From assembly GCF_007860135.1 (NCBI RefSeq), contig NZ_SJPV01000004.1, positions 310,001-374,000 of the forward strand: 64,000 bases of DNA. The letters are read 5' to 3'. Positions 27,610 to 36,849 of this stretch are shown here, in pieces (position 1 is the first letter of the stretch; the number at the start of each line of letters is the position of its first letter). The notes below the pieces were generated by a model, which did not search any database, had not been told where the DNA came from, and saw only the letters and a list, made by a program, of their open reading frames with translations. This DNA is from Novipirellula artificiosorum (GTDB lineage: Bacteria; Planctomycetota; Planctomycetia; Pirellulales; Pirellulaceae). The translations under genes and the position numbers were made by a program.

Positions 27610-28701
27610 TCAATTCGCGGCGGCGCGAGCTTCAGCGAGCATGCTGTTCGTTTCGGGCCGCACCAATGACGAGGGAACGGCATAGCTCACCACGCGTCCG
27701 GCGCGAGCGATATTGAGTCCGATCACGCGCCCCGATGAATCCAACACCGGCCCGCCACACTGATCCGGCGCAAGGACCGTGTCGTGCTGGAACACACGCT
27801 CAAACCCACTGAGTCGTACGCTTCGCGGACCGTTGACTCGCGAATCGTTCTCGGTTTCCTGCAAGATTCCCAGATCGCGAATCCCTGCATGCACGTCCAA
27901 CGTGCTACCGCTGCGTAGGATCGTCAGCTGGACGCTTTCCCCTGGGAAAATACCACTGAGCGTTTCAATCACACTGTTGCTTGAGAACACTTCGTGCCCA
28001 TTGATGGCGATGATTCGATCTTCCGGTTCGATCCCCGCCTCGGCGGCTCCGCTGTCTTGCCAAACCCGATCGACGCGTGCCCGGCCATCACGGCCTTGTC
28101 GCAGCACGACACCAAGCCCGCCCTGATGATCGACTCGTCTCGGCAGCACACCGATACTGCCGATTCCAATCGGACGTCCGGTACGTCCCGCACTGATGGC
28201 AAAGCCTCCCACCCCGGGCACCTCAGCGTCAAACCGAGCCGGTTTCAGCAAGATGTTTGCTTCAATCTTGAGTAAAGCCAAATCGTTCGCGCGTCGAACC
28301 GCAGCGACGCGAGCCGGGACCACTCGATTATCGAACAAGCGAACGCGAATCGGATCCGCACTCAATTCGCTGCGTTTGGTCAAAACGTACCCATCGGCGC
28401 CGACGACGGTCCCCAGCGCCACTGGCTGGCCACCACTGAGGACCTGAACCACCGATTCGTTGACGGCGCCAAGAATCGGCCGAACCATCTGCATCATCTC
28501 GCCATTGTCGCGACGATGCGAGACACGCATCGTGAAGCCTTCACGAAGCCATTGCGGGGAGAGCTTTTCTTGTGCCTCAGCGGTCGGCCCGACCATTTGG
28601 CCTGACGCGAGGATTGCGAACAGCGTCAATAAAACGAGCGGCAACCGCATGCCGCTTGTTCGACGAAATGAAGATGGCGAATCCGCCAATAGCGTTGTCA
28701 A
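27610..28701 (-). CDS. degenerate trypsin-like protein with an inserted PDZ domain (probable pseudoprotease)
   Basis: About 363 residues with a signal/anchor (RLPLVLLTLFAILASG). The first half of a trypsin-like domain is present (VGADGYVLTKRSEL; NDLALLKIE), then a PDZ domain at about 190-275 (GIEPEDRIIAINGHEV), and only then the last protease strands (APDQCGGPVLDSSGRVIGLN). Where active HtrA proteins have the catalytic His this has KRSEL, and the Ser of GxSGGP is Cys315 (DQCGGP). The Asp is kept. It is therefore probably non-proteolytic and serves as a partner or chaperone. TTG at 28701 follows GGAG and avoids overlap with the paralogous protease gene 19 bp upstream. Confidence 0.8.
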   Translation of the reverse strand: MTTLLADSPSSFRRTSGMRLPLVLLTLFAILASGQMVGPTAEAQEKLSPQWLREGFTMRVSHRRDNGEMMQMVRPILGAVNESVVQVLSGGQPVALGTVVGADGYVLTKRSELSADPIRVRLFDNRVVPARVAAVRRANDLALLKIEANILLKPARFDAEVPGVGGFAISAGRTGRPIGIGSIGVLPRRVDHQGGLGVVLRQGRDGRARVDRVWQDSGAAEAGIEPEDRIIAINGHEVFSSNSVIETLSGIFPGESVQLTILRSGSTLDVHAGIRDLGILQETENDSRVNGPRSVRLSGFERVFQHDTVLAPDQCGGPVLDSSGRVIGLNIARAGRVVSYAVPSSLVRPETNSMLAEARAAAN

Positions 28702-28720
28702 AATCGTTCTCCGTACCTTT

Positions 28721-29884
28721 CTATTCAACCCGTCCAATTTCGACCACGATGCGACGCGGACGATCACTGTTTCGACTCACCCAAACCTCCACTCGCTCAC
28801 CTGGCATCGTATTCGATACCGCTTTCTTAAGCTGCGAGAAACTTGAAATGGGCACGTCACCAAAGCGCTCGACGACATCGTTGACCCGAAAGCCCGCTTT
28901 CTCGGCTGGCGAACCTTTGCTGACCTTCAGGATCCGAGCTACCCCCGTCGATTCGTTTCCCGAAACCCCTAGCACCGGCTGGAAACCTTCCAGGAAACCC
29001 CATTGTTCTCCCGCGACAAGCCGCTTCCACGACGCATCGTAATGATCGACCGGCACGTGCAAGTTATCGGCGACATCGTTGCCAATCCGACTATGCACCG
29101 CGATCAAACGACCTTCAAGATCGAAAAGGGGGCCGCCGCTATCGCCACCGATCAAGGCACAATCGGTCACGATTTTGTCCGAAGATACCGCCAGCAGGCG
29201 TCCCACACGAGTCACGGGGCCCCGTTCTCGCTCATAACCTCCCGGATGCCCCGTGGCGATGCACCACATACCTGGCACGACTTTCTCACTTGTCCCCAGA
29301 GATGCGTGGGGCCAAGGCGCGCCACCATTTTGGCCGCCATTGATTTTGATCAGCCCTGCATCGACCGAGCGGTTCAGCCCCAAGGTGGTTGCCGTCACCG
29401 TACGTCCGTTCGACAGCTTGATGGAGGCCGACAAATTGGGACGCGTTGCAACATGAGCAGCCGTCAAAATGTAGCCCGACTCGGTCACGATCACTCCGCA
29501 ACCCTGTGCCGAACCGATTTGAACGCTGACCGTACAGTCCTTTGCCAAAGCGGCAATCTTCTGCTGCTGCTTCTCCAAAATCTGCATTTGAGCGAGCGAA
29601 CTCGGCACTCCCCCGTGACGCAGCAGGTTCTCAAGTTGCGGAGGTACCGAGACACGCGTGCCGGGTGATGTCGTTGGGCTAAGAGACGAAGTCGAGCGGG
29701 CGAAATCTTGAGTCGACCCAACTGCTGCAAACCCCACATGGAGGCAAAGGACCATTCCCGCTACAACCGCGATTCGACCAGCCTGTGACGCATTGCTGCG
29801 CCAATGGCACTGGCAAGCGGCTGATTCGCACGGTTCGGTTTCCAGATCGACTTTCATTTGACCCCACAGCAAAGACAAGTTCAT
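28721..29884 (-). CDS. trypsin-like serine protease with C-terminal PDZ domain (HtrA-like)
   Basis: About 387 residues. An N-terminal polar stretch is followed by a membrane segment (VVAGMVLCLHVGFAAVG), so the protease domain is exported or anchored. The triad is complete: His144 (SGYILTAAHVA), Asp175 (NRSVDAGLIKI) and Ser249 (ALIGGDSGGPLFD). A PDZ domain follows at the C-terminus (AEKAGFRVNDVVERFGDVPI). HtrA-type proteases handle misfolded envelope proteins. Start choice is uncertain: ATG at 29884 or 29857, or TTG at 29896; none has ideal spacing. It sits directly upstream of a degenerate paralogue on the same strand. Confidence 0.87.
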   Translation of the reverse strand: MNLSLLWGQMKVDLETEPCESAACQCHWRSNASQAGRIAVVAGMVLCLHVGFAAVGSTQDFARSTSSLSPTTSPGTRVSVPPQLENLLRHGGVPSSLAQMQILEKQQQKIAALAKDCTVSVQIGSAQGCGVIVTESGYILTAAHVATRPNLSASIKLSNGRTVTATTLGLNRSVDAGLIKINGGQNGGAPWPHASLGTSEKVVPGMWCIATGHPGGYERERGPVTRVGRLLAVSSDKIVTDCALIGGDSGGPLFDLEGRLIAVHSRIGNDVADNLHVPVDHYDASWKRLVAGEQWGFLEGFQPVLGVSGNESTGVARILKVSKGSPAEKAGFRVNDVVERFGDVPISSFSQLKKAVSNTMPGERVEVWVSRNSDRPRRIVVEIGRVE

Positions 29885-29985
29885 TCCTTTTCGCAATTCC
29901 TAATCTGGCCCCATTGTAGCTACGGAATCAAGAAGAGGAAAATCGGGCCTCACAATTCACACAATCCGTACAAACGATTTCACCC

Positions 29986-30939
29986 ATGACTGCTGCAGCT
30001 TGCCAGACCTTGATCGTCGGATGTGGTTACTTGGGAGCGACCGTTGGAAGCCTCTGTGTCGAGCGTGGGGACGTGGTTTACGCCACCACCCGCCGTCGGT
30101 CGCGAGCCGATCGATTGCAGCAGATGGGGTTTGTTCCCCTGATCGTCGACTGGAATGACCGTAGGACACTTTGTCAAACGACGGCTGAGGCGGGCCAAAC
30201 AGCCGCCAATTTGGCTTCCATGATGCCAAACATCGACCAAGTGCTCGTCGCTGTCAGTTACGACCTTTCGAGCCAGGTGTCTCGATATGAGTCTCAAGTT
30301 GGTGGCATGAGAAATCTACTTCGTTTGTTGCCCAACCACGTCAAGGTCTGCTACATCAGCACGACGGGGGTTTACCACCAGACCGATGGACGCTGGGTCG
30401 ATGAGTCTTCGCCGACATTTCCTCGCCGCGAGGGAGGCCGGGTCCATTTGCAAGCCGAATCCCTGCTCCATCGGTATCGACCCACGGCTCCCTGGACCGT
30501 TCTGCGGCTCGCGGGGATCTACGGTCCCGGCCGGGTCCCACGCATCGCCGATGTCGTCGCTGGCCGTAGCCTGGCATCGCAAGAAACCGGATTCCTGAAC
30601 TTGATTCACGTCCACGACGCCGCCCGCGCGGTGTTGGCAACTTGGCAGCATCGTTCACGCCGGGTCTATGCCGTGGCGGATGATCAACCGATGCAACGTG
30701 GCGACTTCTACCGTGAAATGGCTCGCCGCTGCGCTGCGCCACCGCCGACCTTCCGCTCCCCCCTGCCTGGGTCAAGCAAACAAATGCGATCGGAAAGCAA
30801 CAAACGCATCTGGAATCGCCGGCTGAAACACGATCTGCTGCCAAACCTGCTCTACCCCACCTACCGTGATGGACTCGCACAAATCCTCGCCGATGGTCGT
30901 GACACCAAGGGGTGTTCTCAGGCCACGCGGAGTCTCTAG
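29986..30939 (+). CDS. NAD-dependent epimerase/dehydratase-like SDR protein
   Basis: A 317-residue extended SDR protein. The Rossmann motif is LIVGCGYLGATVGSLC, with an atypical spacing like that of YeeZ-type proteins. ISTTGVYHQTDGRWVDESSP corresponds to the active-site Ser region, and LRLAGIYGPGR is a conserved strand. The usual catalytic YxxxK appears replaced by a region around HLQAESLL, so the reaction is uncertain. It diverges from the serine protease and is followed after 42 bp by an MBL hydrolase gene on the same strand. Confidence 0.82.
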   Translation: MTAAACQTLIVGCGYLGATVGSLCVERGDVVYATTRRRSRADRLQQMGFVPLIVDWNDRRTLCQTTAEAGQTAANLASMMPNIDQVLVAVSYDLSSQVSRYESQVGGMRNLLRLLPNHVKVCYISTTGVYHQTDGRWVDESSPTFPRREGGRVHLQAESLLHRYRPTAPWTVLRLAGIYGPGRVPRIADVVAGRSLASQETGFLNLIHVHDAARAVLATWQHRSRRVYAVADDQPMQRGDFYREMARRCAAPPPTFRSPLPGSSKQMRSESNKRIWNRRLKHDLLPNLLYPTYRDGLAQILADGRDTKGCSQATRSL

Positions 30940-30981
30940 AATCTCGCTTCCTTCAATCTTCCCAAATCCGCTGCTTTCTCC

Positions 30982-31782
30982 ATGCTCAAACGCAAACCCA
31001 TTTACCCTGGCATTATCGAACTCAACTTCCAAGCGGGTGAGGTTTTTGGGTGCAACGTTTACCTCGTCTACAACCTCGACGAGTGGATCTTGATCGATAT
31101 TGGTTACGAAGAAACCGTCGAAGACTTTATCGAAATTATCCGCCAGATCGATTTCCCGCTCTCGCGATGCAAGACCTTGGTCGCAACACACGCGGATGTC
31201 GATCACATACAAGGTCTAGCCAAAGCAAAACAGATTCTGAAGACCACCGCGACGGGTCATCCCAATGCGGTCCGCCCGCTACGAGAGGGCGATACGTTGG
31301 TGACGCTTGCGGAAATCGCAGCCCAAAACTTGAAAATGACGATGCCGCCGGTACAGATTGAAAACGAAATCAATGATGGGGATGTCCTGCGTGTTGGCAA
31401 TCTGGAAGTAGAAGTTTGGCATACGCCGGGGCACACCGACAGCCAATTGGCATTTCGCATCGGCGACATGCTGTTGAGCGGTGACAACATCTATCGCGAC
31501 GGCTGCATCGGAGCGATTGACGCGCATCACGGCAGCGATATCAAGGCCTTTGTCAAATCGCTAGAACGGATTCGCGACAGCGACGTCAAGTGGCTCGCCC
31601 CCAGCCACGGACCGATGTTTGCCAACAACAAAGACTTCATGAATCGCACGATCGATCGAGTGCGAGGCTACTTGAAAATGGCAGATTTTGGCACACTTGC
31701 GGAAAGCTGGCCCTTGATGGACCAGTGGGATGACGAAGTTGCCGAGGGCCGATTGCCCGAAGGTTTGGGCGCGCCGGACTAA
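30982..31782 (+). CDS. metallo-beta-lactamase-fold hydrolase
   Basis: A 266-residue protein with the MBL metal-binding series: THADVDHIQGL (motif 2, with H-x-D-x-D-H in place of the usual HxHxDH), EVWHTPGHTDSQLAFRIG, MLLSGDNIYRD and APSHGPMF. The first His of HxHxDH is retained as TH-A-D, while the second appears replaced by Asp. The family includes glyoxalase II-like thioesterases and many other hydrolases. There is no signal peptide. It probably shares a transcript with the SDR gene. Its stop overlaps the 3' end of the convergent phospholipase-like gene by 4 bp. Confidence 0.85.
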   Translation: MLKRKPIYPGIIELNFQAGEVFGCNVYLVYNLDEWILIDIGYEETVEDFIEIIRQIDFPLSRCKTLVATHADVDHIQGLAKAKQILKTTATGHPNAVRPLREGDTLVTLAEIAAQNLKMTMPPVQIENEINDGDVLRVGNLEVEVWHTPGHTDSQLAFRIGDMLLSGDNIYRDGCIGAIDAHHGSDIKAFVKSLERIRDSDVKWLAPSHGPMFANNKDFMNRTIDRVRGYLKMADFGTLAESWPLMDQWDDEVAEGRLPEGLGAPD

Positions 31783-33401
31783 GCGGAACGACGCAGTTCC
31801 GATGGGGAGCCGTCGTTGGATGTCAGCGGGATGACGGAAGCCGGACCGACGACACTTCGGACCCAATTGGCGATTTCCGCGCGGCTTGGCGGCTTGGCAC
31901 CGCGAAGATAACGGCGTCCCGCCGATGTCGTCGAATAACGCAGAATCTCTTGGTGCAAAAGACTGATATCACTCGCCGCCAAGGCGATTGCATTCGCGCA
32001 TCCCGCTCCGGCAAGCATCTGAGCATCACGTGCGCGCAACCCGGGCACCTGGCACGTCAACGTCGTTTGTATCTGCCACAGCGCAATGGTTTCGTCGGTG
32101 ATCCAATAGGTCGCCAATGCCTTGGCTAAGTCCGGGGCCGCAGCATCCAAAAACGGTCCGACGCGATCGATGCCGATCGCTGCGAAACGGGCCGCCGTCT
32201 TGGGGCCAATCGACGGCGCGTCGACCAATTGGGCATCTCGCGAGAGCGTTGCCTGCTGCATCGAGGTAGCGCGTAACGGGATCGACACCGAGACACCTTG
32301 CTCATCAAAACGGGGCTCATCAAAACGGGCATCTCCTGCATCGACGTTCGCGGCGGAAACAGCCGCAGCGAATGGATTGGCGCCGTCGGACGCAGCCGCG
32401 CCGACACGGCCCGTTGTCGGCTCAACCGTTTGTAGTCGCTGCGCTTTCCATGCTTCTTCGGCTTGATGAATTTTGGCAACCCGATGGACCACGTCGACTT
32501 CGCTTGGCAGATGCTCGCGAAGGTCCCCTGTTCGCTGATATTCCTCCAACAGGTCTTCTACCTTCTTCTGCTGCTTCTTTGATTCGACACGACGCAGCCA
32601 AAGACGCGTTGGCACCTTGATCGACGACATCAAGGTCGGCAGGGTCAGCGAAAAACGTGGTATCGGTTTTGCTCGTAGGGATTCCGCGTCGAGCGCGGCG
32701 CGTTCAAGCACACGAGCCCAGCCGGTGATGGCCAAGCCGAATAGTTCTGACAAAGCAACCCGTGATTCGGCATCGTACCCGGATTGTGGATCCTTAACGC
32801 CCGCTTCCAAACGATAGCGATCAATCAGCATCTCGTACTTCCGGTTGGCAAATCTTGCACCATGCAGAATGGCTTCACCAAGCCAACCCGATCGATCGGA
32901 CAGTTGAAACACGACGCGAAGATCGTCGTCGACCCAGTTCTGATAGATTGCGTGATAGGACTTGGTGACACTCCATTCCATCGGTCGATGCAGCACCTTT
33001 TCAAGGTCGCATTGAGCCGTGTGAAGGGGTTGCATGGGGTCGGTGAAGTAATGGCTCAGCACGCCAGCGGCATGAGCCGCGTCGCTCCATCGATCCGTTC
33101 GTAAGTACTTCATCAAACGGTCGTACCACTGATGGGCCACTCGCGGCGCACCACCCCAATAGCCGTCGTTAACGTGAACCACGTGGTTTTGAAAATCACG
33201 AAACCGCGTATCAGGATCCTTGGCTCCCGTCAAGTAACGATCATGGTGACTCAACAACAATCGAGCCAAACGAGCACCACCGTCGGTTTGGACCAGCGGT
33301 AGTGCATCCACGGCAAAGAAATGGTGTGTGCTGCGACAATGCGCAGCGCGCAGGATCGAAATCAAAGGTGTCATCGCCAGTGCAACCTTTCGTGGTTCCA
33401 T
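31779..33401 (-). CDS. zinc-dependent phospholipase C-like protein with C-terminal DUF4332-type domain
   Basis: A 540-residue protein. The N-terminal ~250 residues resemble zinc-dependent phospholipase C/S1-P1 nucleases: STHHFFAVDALPLV at the start, FQNHVVHVNDGYWGGA, and the hallmark HAAGVLSHYFTDPMQPLHT, whose His/Asp residues bind zinc. A basic/coiled linker follows. Residues ~390-500 carry helix-hairpin-helix-like repeats (LVDAPSIGPKTAARFAAIGI) as in DUF4332. No clear signal peptide is present, so localisation is unclear. The HhH part suggests contact with DNA or a partner protein, but the combination is not one I can name. ATG at 33374 is an alternative start. Confidence 0.7.
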   Translation of the reverse strand: MEPRKVALAMTPLISILRAAHCRSTHHFFAVDALPLVQTDGGARLARLLLSHHDRYLTGAKDPDTRFRDFQNHVVHVNDGYWGGAPRVAHQWYDRLMKYLRTDRWSDAAHAAGVLSHYFTDPMQPLHTAQCDLEKVLHRPMEWSVTKSYHAIYQNWVDDDLRVVFQLSDRSGWLGEAILHGARFANRKYEMLIDRYRLEAGVKDPQSGYDAESRVALSELFGLAITGWARVLERAALDAESLRAKPIPRFSLTLPTLMSSIKVPTRLWLRRVESKKQQKKVEDLLEEYQRTGDLREHLPSEVDVVHRVAKIHQAEEAWKAQRLQTVEPTTGRVGAAASDGANPFAAAVSAANVDAGDARFDEPRFDEQGVSVSIPLRATSMQQATLSRDAQLVDAPSIGPKTAARFAAIGIDRVGPFLDAAAPDLAKALATYWITDETIALWQIQTTLTCQVPGLRARDAQMLAGAGCANAIALAASDISLLHQEILRYSTTSAGRRYLRGAKPPSRAEIANWVRSVVGPASVIPLTSNDGSPSELRRSA

Positions 33402-33527
33402 GCCGTGGCTCAGCGTTCACGAGCCGTCGCGGCGGGAAGATAGGCTTAGAAAAACGGCGCAGACAGGACCGGGTCTGCGAACAGCCATGGAAGTGTGCCG
33501 ATTTAGGGCCGAGCGGGGCAAGAGGAA

Positions 33528-34244
33528 TTAGTGAGGTTTTGCACGAATGATATCACGAGTGTTCCAAACCAATCGCATCACCTGCTCGGGCCGAGGATCC
33601 GGAGCAACATAAGTGAAGTAGTCATTGTCGATCCCTAGCAGCCGACGCCGTTGGTGGGAAACTCCCGGATCGACATCAAGAAAACTGTCGGCTAACTCAA
33701 AGTCGCGGTCCCACAAGACCGCATCCGTTAGCTTTTCGATTAATCCCTCCCACAGTTCCAAGTCGGCGGAGTCCACCTGGGGAAGTACGACAGATTCGTC
33801 GTCGAAGATCGCTTCTCGGTCGTCGATCGCAGGTTCTCGCGACAATGCATGGTGCGCTTCGAGGACATGCAAACGCCAAGTCAGTGCTTCAGAGGGCAAC
33901 CCATTCTTGGCGTTCTCAGGGTAGAGATCAATTTCGATGGCAACTTGGTCACGCACCTCAATGAAGATCGCCGCAACCGCGGCCTCGGTCGTCGCCGATA
34001 GCGGAAACGTGGTTTTCGTGTCCGTTAACAAATAGCGCGCGACGTCGTGCAGCAGCCCGACGCGTTGAGAGACCGTCAGCGAATCGTATACCGCAATTCC
34101 CGATTGGCACTCGGGAGCGATTGCCACGTCATCCTCGTCATCAAGGTGAACCAACAAGGCATCAATCATGGTGTCAATCGCCAAACTCACCAACGACGCT
34201 TCGCTGGCTCTCAAGGTTCGATCCCCTCGGCTGGTATGCCACAT
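33528..34244 (-). CDS. hypothetical acidic protein
   Basis: A 238-residue soluble acidic protein from MWHTSRGDRTLRASEAS to the C-terminal NTRDIIRAKPH. It has a GLLHDVARYLL segment and an Asp/Glu-rich middle (VDSADLELWEGLIEKLTDAV), is predicted largely helical, and has no signal peptide or membrane segment. I do not recognise a family. ATG at 34244 is preferred over 34283 because the upstream residues are low-complexity. It lies between the phospholipase-like and MscS genes on the same strand, with 126 and 250 bp gaps, so it is likely its own unit. Confidence 0.65.
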   Translation of the reverse strand: MWHTSRGDRTLRASEASLVSLAIDTMIDALLVHLDDEDDVAIAPECQSGIAVYDSLTVSQRVGLLHDVARYLLTDTKTTFPLSATTEAAVAAIFIEVRDQVAIEIDLYPENAKNGLPSEALTWRLHVLEAHHALSREPAIDDREAIFDDESVVLPQVDSADLELWEGLIEKLTDAVLWDRDFELADSFLDVDPGVSHQRRRLLGIDNDYFTYVAPDPRPEQVMRLVWNTRDIIRAKPH

Positions 34245-34494
34245 GCTGCGACTAGCTCCTTCGTCCGATGCCGCTCTCGCCACTCAAGAAAAAGGGAGTG
34301 GGAAAAGCAAATAATGATGACAGCAACAAGATAAGTAGCCGTCATCATAATCGCTGGGCAAGACGCGAGGTGGCTCGAGGATGCAAAAATCTTGCCGATT
34401 GGTCGTAAGTCCTTTCGTGGGCTTCACCTACTCTCTTCTACACGCTCTCAAGAAGTCTCGAGTCGCCGCTCGGAAGAAGTCTCGAGGGGCACTA

Positions 34495-35526
34495 TCAAGA
34501 AGCTTGCGGCATGACCTGGTTTTCCGAGCCGCGCCGCGCAGGCCGTACCCGCGGTCGTTGGAACAGCGACTCATCCTCGGAATCGGCGCGATGGACGTGA
34601 ACATCCATTTGCGGGAAGGGAATTGAAATCGTCGCAACATCAAGCTGGTGCTTGACTTCGCCCGTGAGTGCCTCTTTGAGTCGGAAGAACTCTTTGGTTG
34701 GTACCCACATGCGGACGAGCCAATCGACGCTGCTGGGACCAAGACTACTCAGCACCACGGCTGATCCCCGACCTTCACCATGAACGATTTCCGCTTCGAA
34801 CTTTGCGACTGCCGCGTTCAAAGCCGTGCGCGTTGCTTCAGTGTCCGCCGCATAGGCAACGCCCACCGGGACTTCCACTCGGCGATGCGGGTGGTGGCTG
34901 ATGTTTTCGATCGTGCCGCCCGAAATGGAACTGTTGGGGACAATAATGCGGCGATTGTCAGGCGTATCCAACGTCGTTGTGAAAAGATCGATCTCGTTGA
35001 CTTTTCCCATCACGCCGGCGGCGTTGACCACATCGCCCACCTTGAACGGACGAAAAACCAACATCAACACACCTGAGGCGAAGTTGCTCAGCGTTCCTTG
35101 GAATGCCAAACCGATTGCGAAGCCTGCTGCGGCGAGCATTGCCGCCAACCCCCCCAATGGCAAGCCCATTTTTGATAGCACGGAACCGACCACACCAAAC
35201 ATGATGCTGTAGAAGACGACTTTGCCAACAAATCTCCCCAGCGTTTCGTCCACGCGGCGGCAAACCGGCCTGCTGATCACGCGTGCCAAGTAAGTGGCCA
35301 CGAGATAACCGAGAAAGATAATCCCCAGGCCTAAGGCCGCTAGCAATAACTGAGGAACCAACTGCATCGTCGCGTAATCAACGACGCCCGACATATCGCC
35401 ATTGGCGAATTCACCAATCACTTGCTGTGTTGCTTCGCCGAACGAGGGACGATGGCCGTCGGCGGTCCCTGTGCCGCTGGCGATGTTGGTGAGTGAATCG
35501 ATCACAGATTGAGTATCTTCAGCCAC
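34495..35526 (-). CDS. small-conductance mechanosensitive channel (MscS family)
   Basis: A 343-residue protein. Three membrane helices (about 50-165) end in the pore-lining Gly/Ala-rich TM3 (LGGLAAMLAAAGFAIGLAFQGTLSNFASGVLML), followed by the MscS beta domain with FRPFKVGDVV, GKVNEIDLFTTTL and IIVPNSSI. It opens under membrane tension to release osmolytes during hypo-osmotic shock. The start is GTG at 35526 with AGGA upstream. The C-terminal tail after QMDVHVH is basic and unstructured. The gene diverges from the Bat-type pair across a 249-bp gap. Confidence 0.94.
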   Translation of the reverse strand: MAEDTQSVIDSLTNIASGTGTADGHRPSFGEATQQVIGEFANGDMSGVVDYATMQLVPQLLLAALGLGIIFLGYLVATYLARVISRPVCRRVDETLGRFVGKVVFYSIMFGVVGSVLSKMGLPLGGLAAMLAAAGFAIGLAFQGTLSNFASGVLMLVFRPFKVGDVVNAAGVMGKVNEIDLFTTTLDTPDNRRIIVPNSSISGGTIENISHHPHRRVEVPVGVAYAADTEATRTALNAAVAKFEAEIVHGEGRGSAVVLSSLGPSSVDWLVRMWVPTKEFFRLKEALTGEVKHQLDVATISIPFPQMDVHVHRADSEDESLFQRPRVRPARRGSENQVMPQAS

Positions 35527-35775
35527 AAATGGAGTCCTTTACCAAGTACCAAAAAAAAACGAGCAAGCCCCCGTCGCACGCACGCGACATGCTGGTGGTA
35601 TAGAAAAAGCCACCTGTCAAAGTAAAGATGTTTTTCGTCGATGCTCCCTGCCAAAGGCCGCAAGGATGCAGATTGGGGGCAGATGAACCGAGGCGGCAAA
35701 TGGCTCGTAAAGCCGCTCGAGGCTCCTTGTGCATTGGGGTCGCAACCCGTCAAACTATTCGCAAAAATCACCTCC

Positions 35776-36846
35776 ATGATGCGTTACTACCTCGTCGCTT
35801 TCCTCACGTTTTGGCTGATCAGCGTTTGGACCTCCTCGGACGGACGGTCCGCGGGTCCGCCGGTGCCGACGCGAACGCGGGTGCCCATCCAGGGCAATGC
35901 GGAAGTCGAACAGTTTAACCAAGCGGTTCGCATGTTTCGTGCCGGCGAAACGGATGCGGCGATCAAGCGGTTCGTCGAATTGACCACAGCCGATTCGGAC
36001 AGGGTCGCCGCTCGGGCACGCTTTAACCTGGGGAACACACGGTACGCCAAGGCGTTGGCGACCATGCAACAACAGCCGACCGAAGCAATCCGCGAGCTCG
36101 ACCGAGCGATTTCCCTTTACCGAGATTCGTTAAGGATCTCACGAACCGATGTCGATGCACGGGCCAACATCGAATTGGCCCTTCAATTGAAACATCAGCT
36201 TCAACAACAACAGGGTCAGCAACAGCCGCAAGAGCAGGAAAAGCAACAGCAACAGCCGCAGGAGCAGGAAAAGCAACAGCAAAAACCGCAGGACCAGGAA
36301 GAACAGCAGCCGCAAGACCAAGAGCAGAAACAACAGCCGCCCGAAGCAGCAAACCGAGACTCGGGTGAGTCGGGAGACCACCAAAGCGAGCCATCGTCGC
36401 AAGACGATTCCAACACAGCCTCAGCCGGGCAACAAGAGTCCTCGGCAGGGCAGTCCGAGCCGTCCGAGGCTTCCGATCCGTCCGCTCCGTCCGAGGCTTC
36501 CGATCCGTCCACTCCGTCCGAGGCTTCCGCTCCGTCCGAGGCATCCGCTCCGTCCGAGGCAAACGCCCCTGAGGCAAACGCCCCCGAGGGCACCACCGAA
36601 GAACCTCCGCGCACCGATTCGTCCACCGACTCCGAGGGTGAACTGTCGGCGGTGAACCCACAGGGTGAGTCCGACGCACAAGCGGATGAGAACGACGACG
36701 CCAGCACGTCTGTTGCCGCAGGTGTGATGACCGAAGAGGAGGCGAACAAGATGCTCCAAGCGATTCGTGACCGCGACATGCTCCGGCGGATGCGGTTACA
36801 GCAGTCGCAGCGACGTCGATACATTCCAGTAGACAAGGACTGGTAG
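35776..36846 (+). CDS. BatC-like TPR protein with Gln-rich and Ser/Pro/Glu-rich tail
   Basis: About 356 residues starting MRYYLVAFLTFWLISVW, a signal or anchor segment. Residues ~40-135 hold TPR-like repeats (FNQAVRMFRAGETDAAIKRF; ARFNLGNTRYAKALA). Then comes a low-complexity region: Q/E/P repeats built on QEQEKQQQ units, followed by repeats of SEASDP/SEASAP. It closes with TEEEANKMLQAIRDRDMLRRMR, the conserved end of BatC-like proteins. Three bases separate it from the BatD-BatE gene. A longer start at 35683 or 35641 is possible; ATG-ATG at 35776 is chosen because it places the hydrophobic segment at the N-terminus. Confidence 0.75.
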   Translation: MMRYYLVAFLTFWLISVWTSSDGRSAGPPVPTRTRVPIQGNAEVEQFNQAVRMFRAGETDAAIKRFVELTTADSDRVAARARFNLGNTRYAKALATMQQQPTEAIRELDRAISLYRDSLRISRTDVDARANIELALQLKHQLQQQQGQQQPQEQEKQQQQPQEQEKQQQKPQDQEEQQPQDQEQKQQPPEAANRDSGESGDHQSEPSSQDDSNTASAGQQESSAGQSEPSEASDPSAPSEASDPSTPSEASAPSEASAPSEANAPEANAPEGTTEEPPRTDSSTDSEGELSAVNPQGESDAQADENDDASTSVAAGVMTEEEANKMLQAIRDRDMLRRMRLQQSQRRRYIPVDKDW

Positions 36847-36849
36847 ACC

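Noticed and set aside
34449..34485. Two copies of GAAGTCTCGAG near the MscS 3' end
   Set aside because: Short direct repeat of 11 bp only, with no symmetry or position that suggests function.
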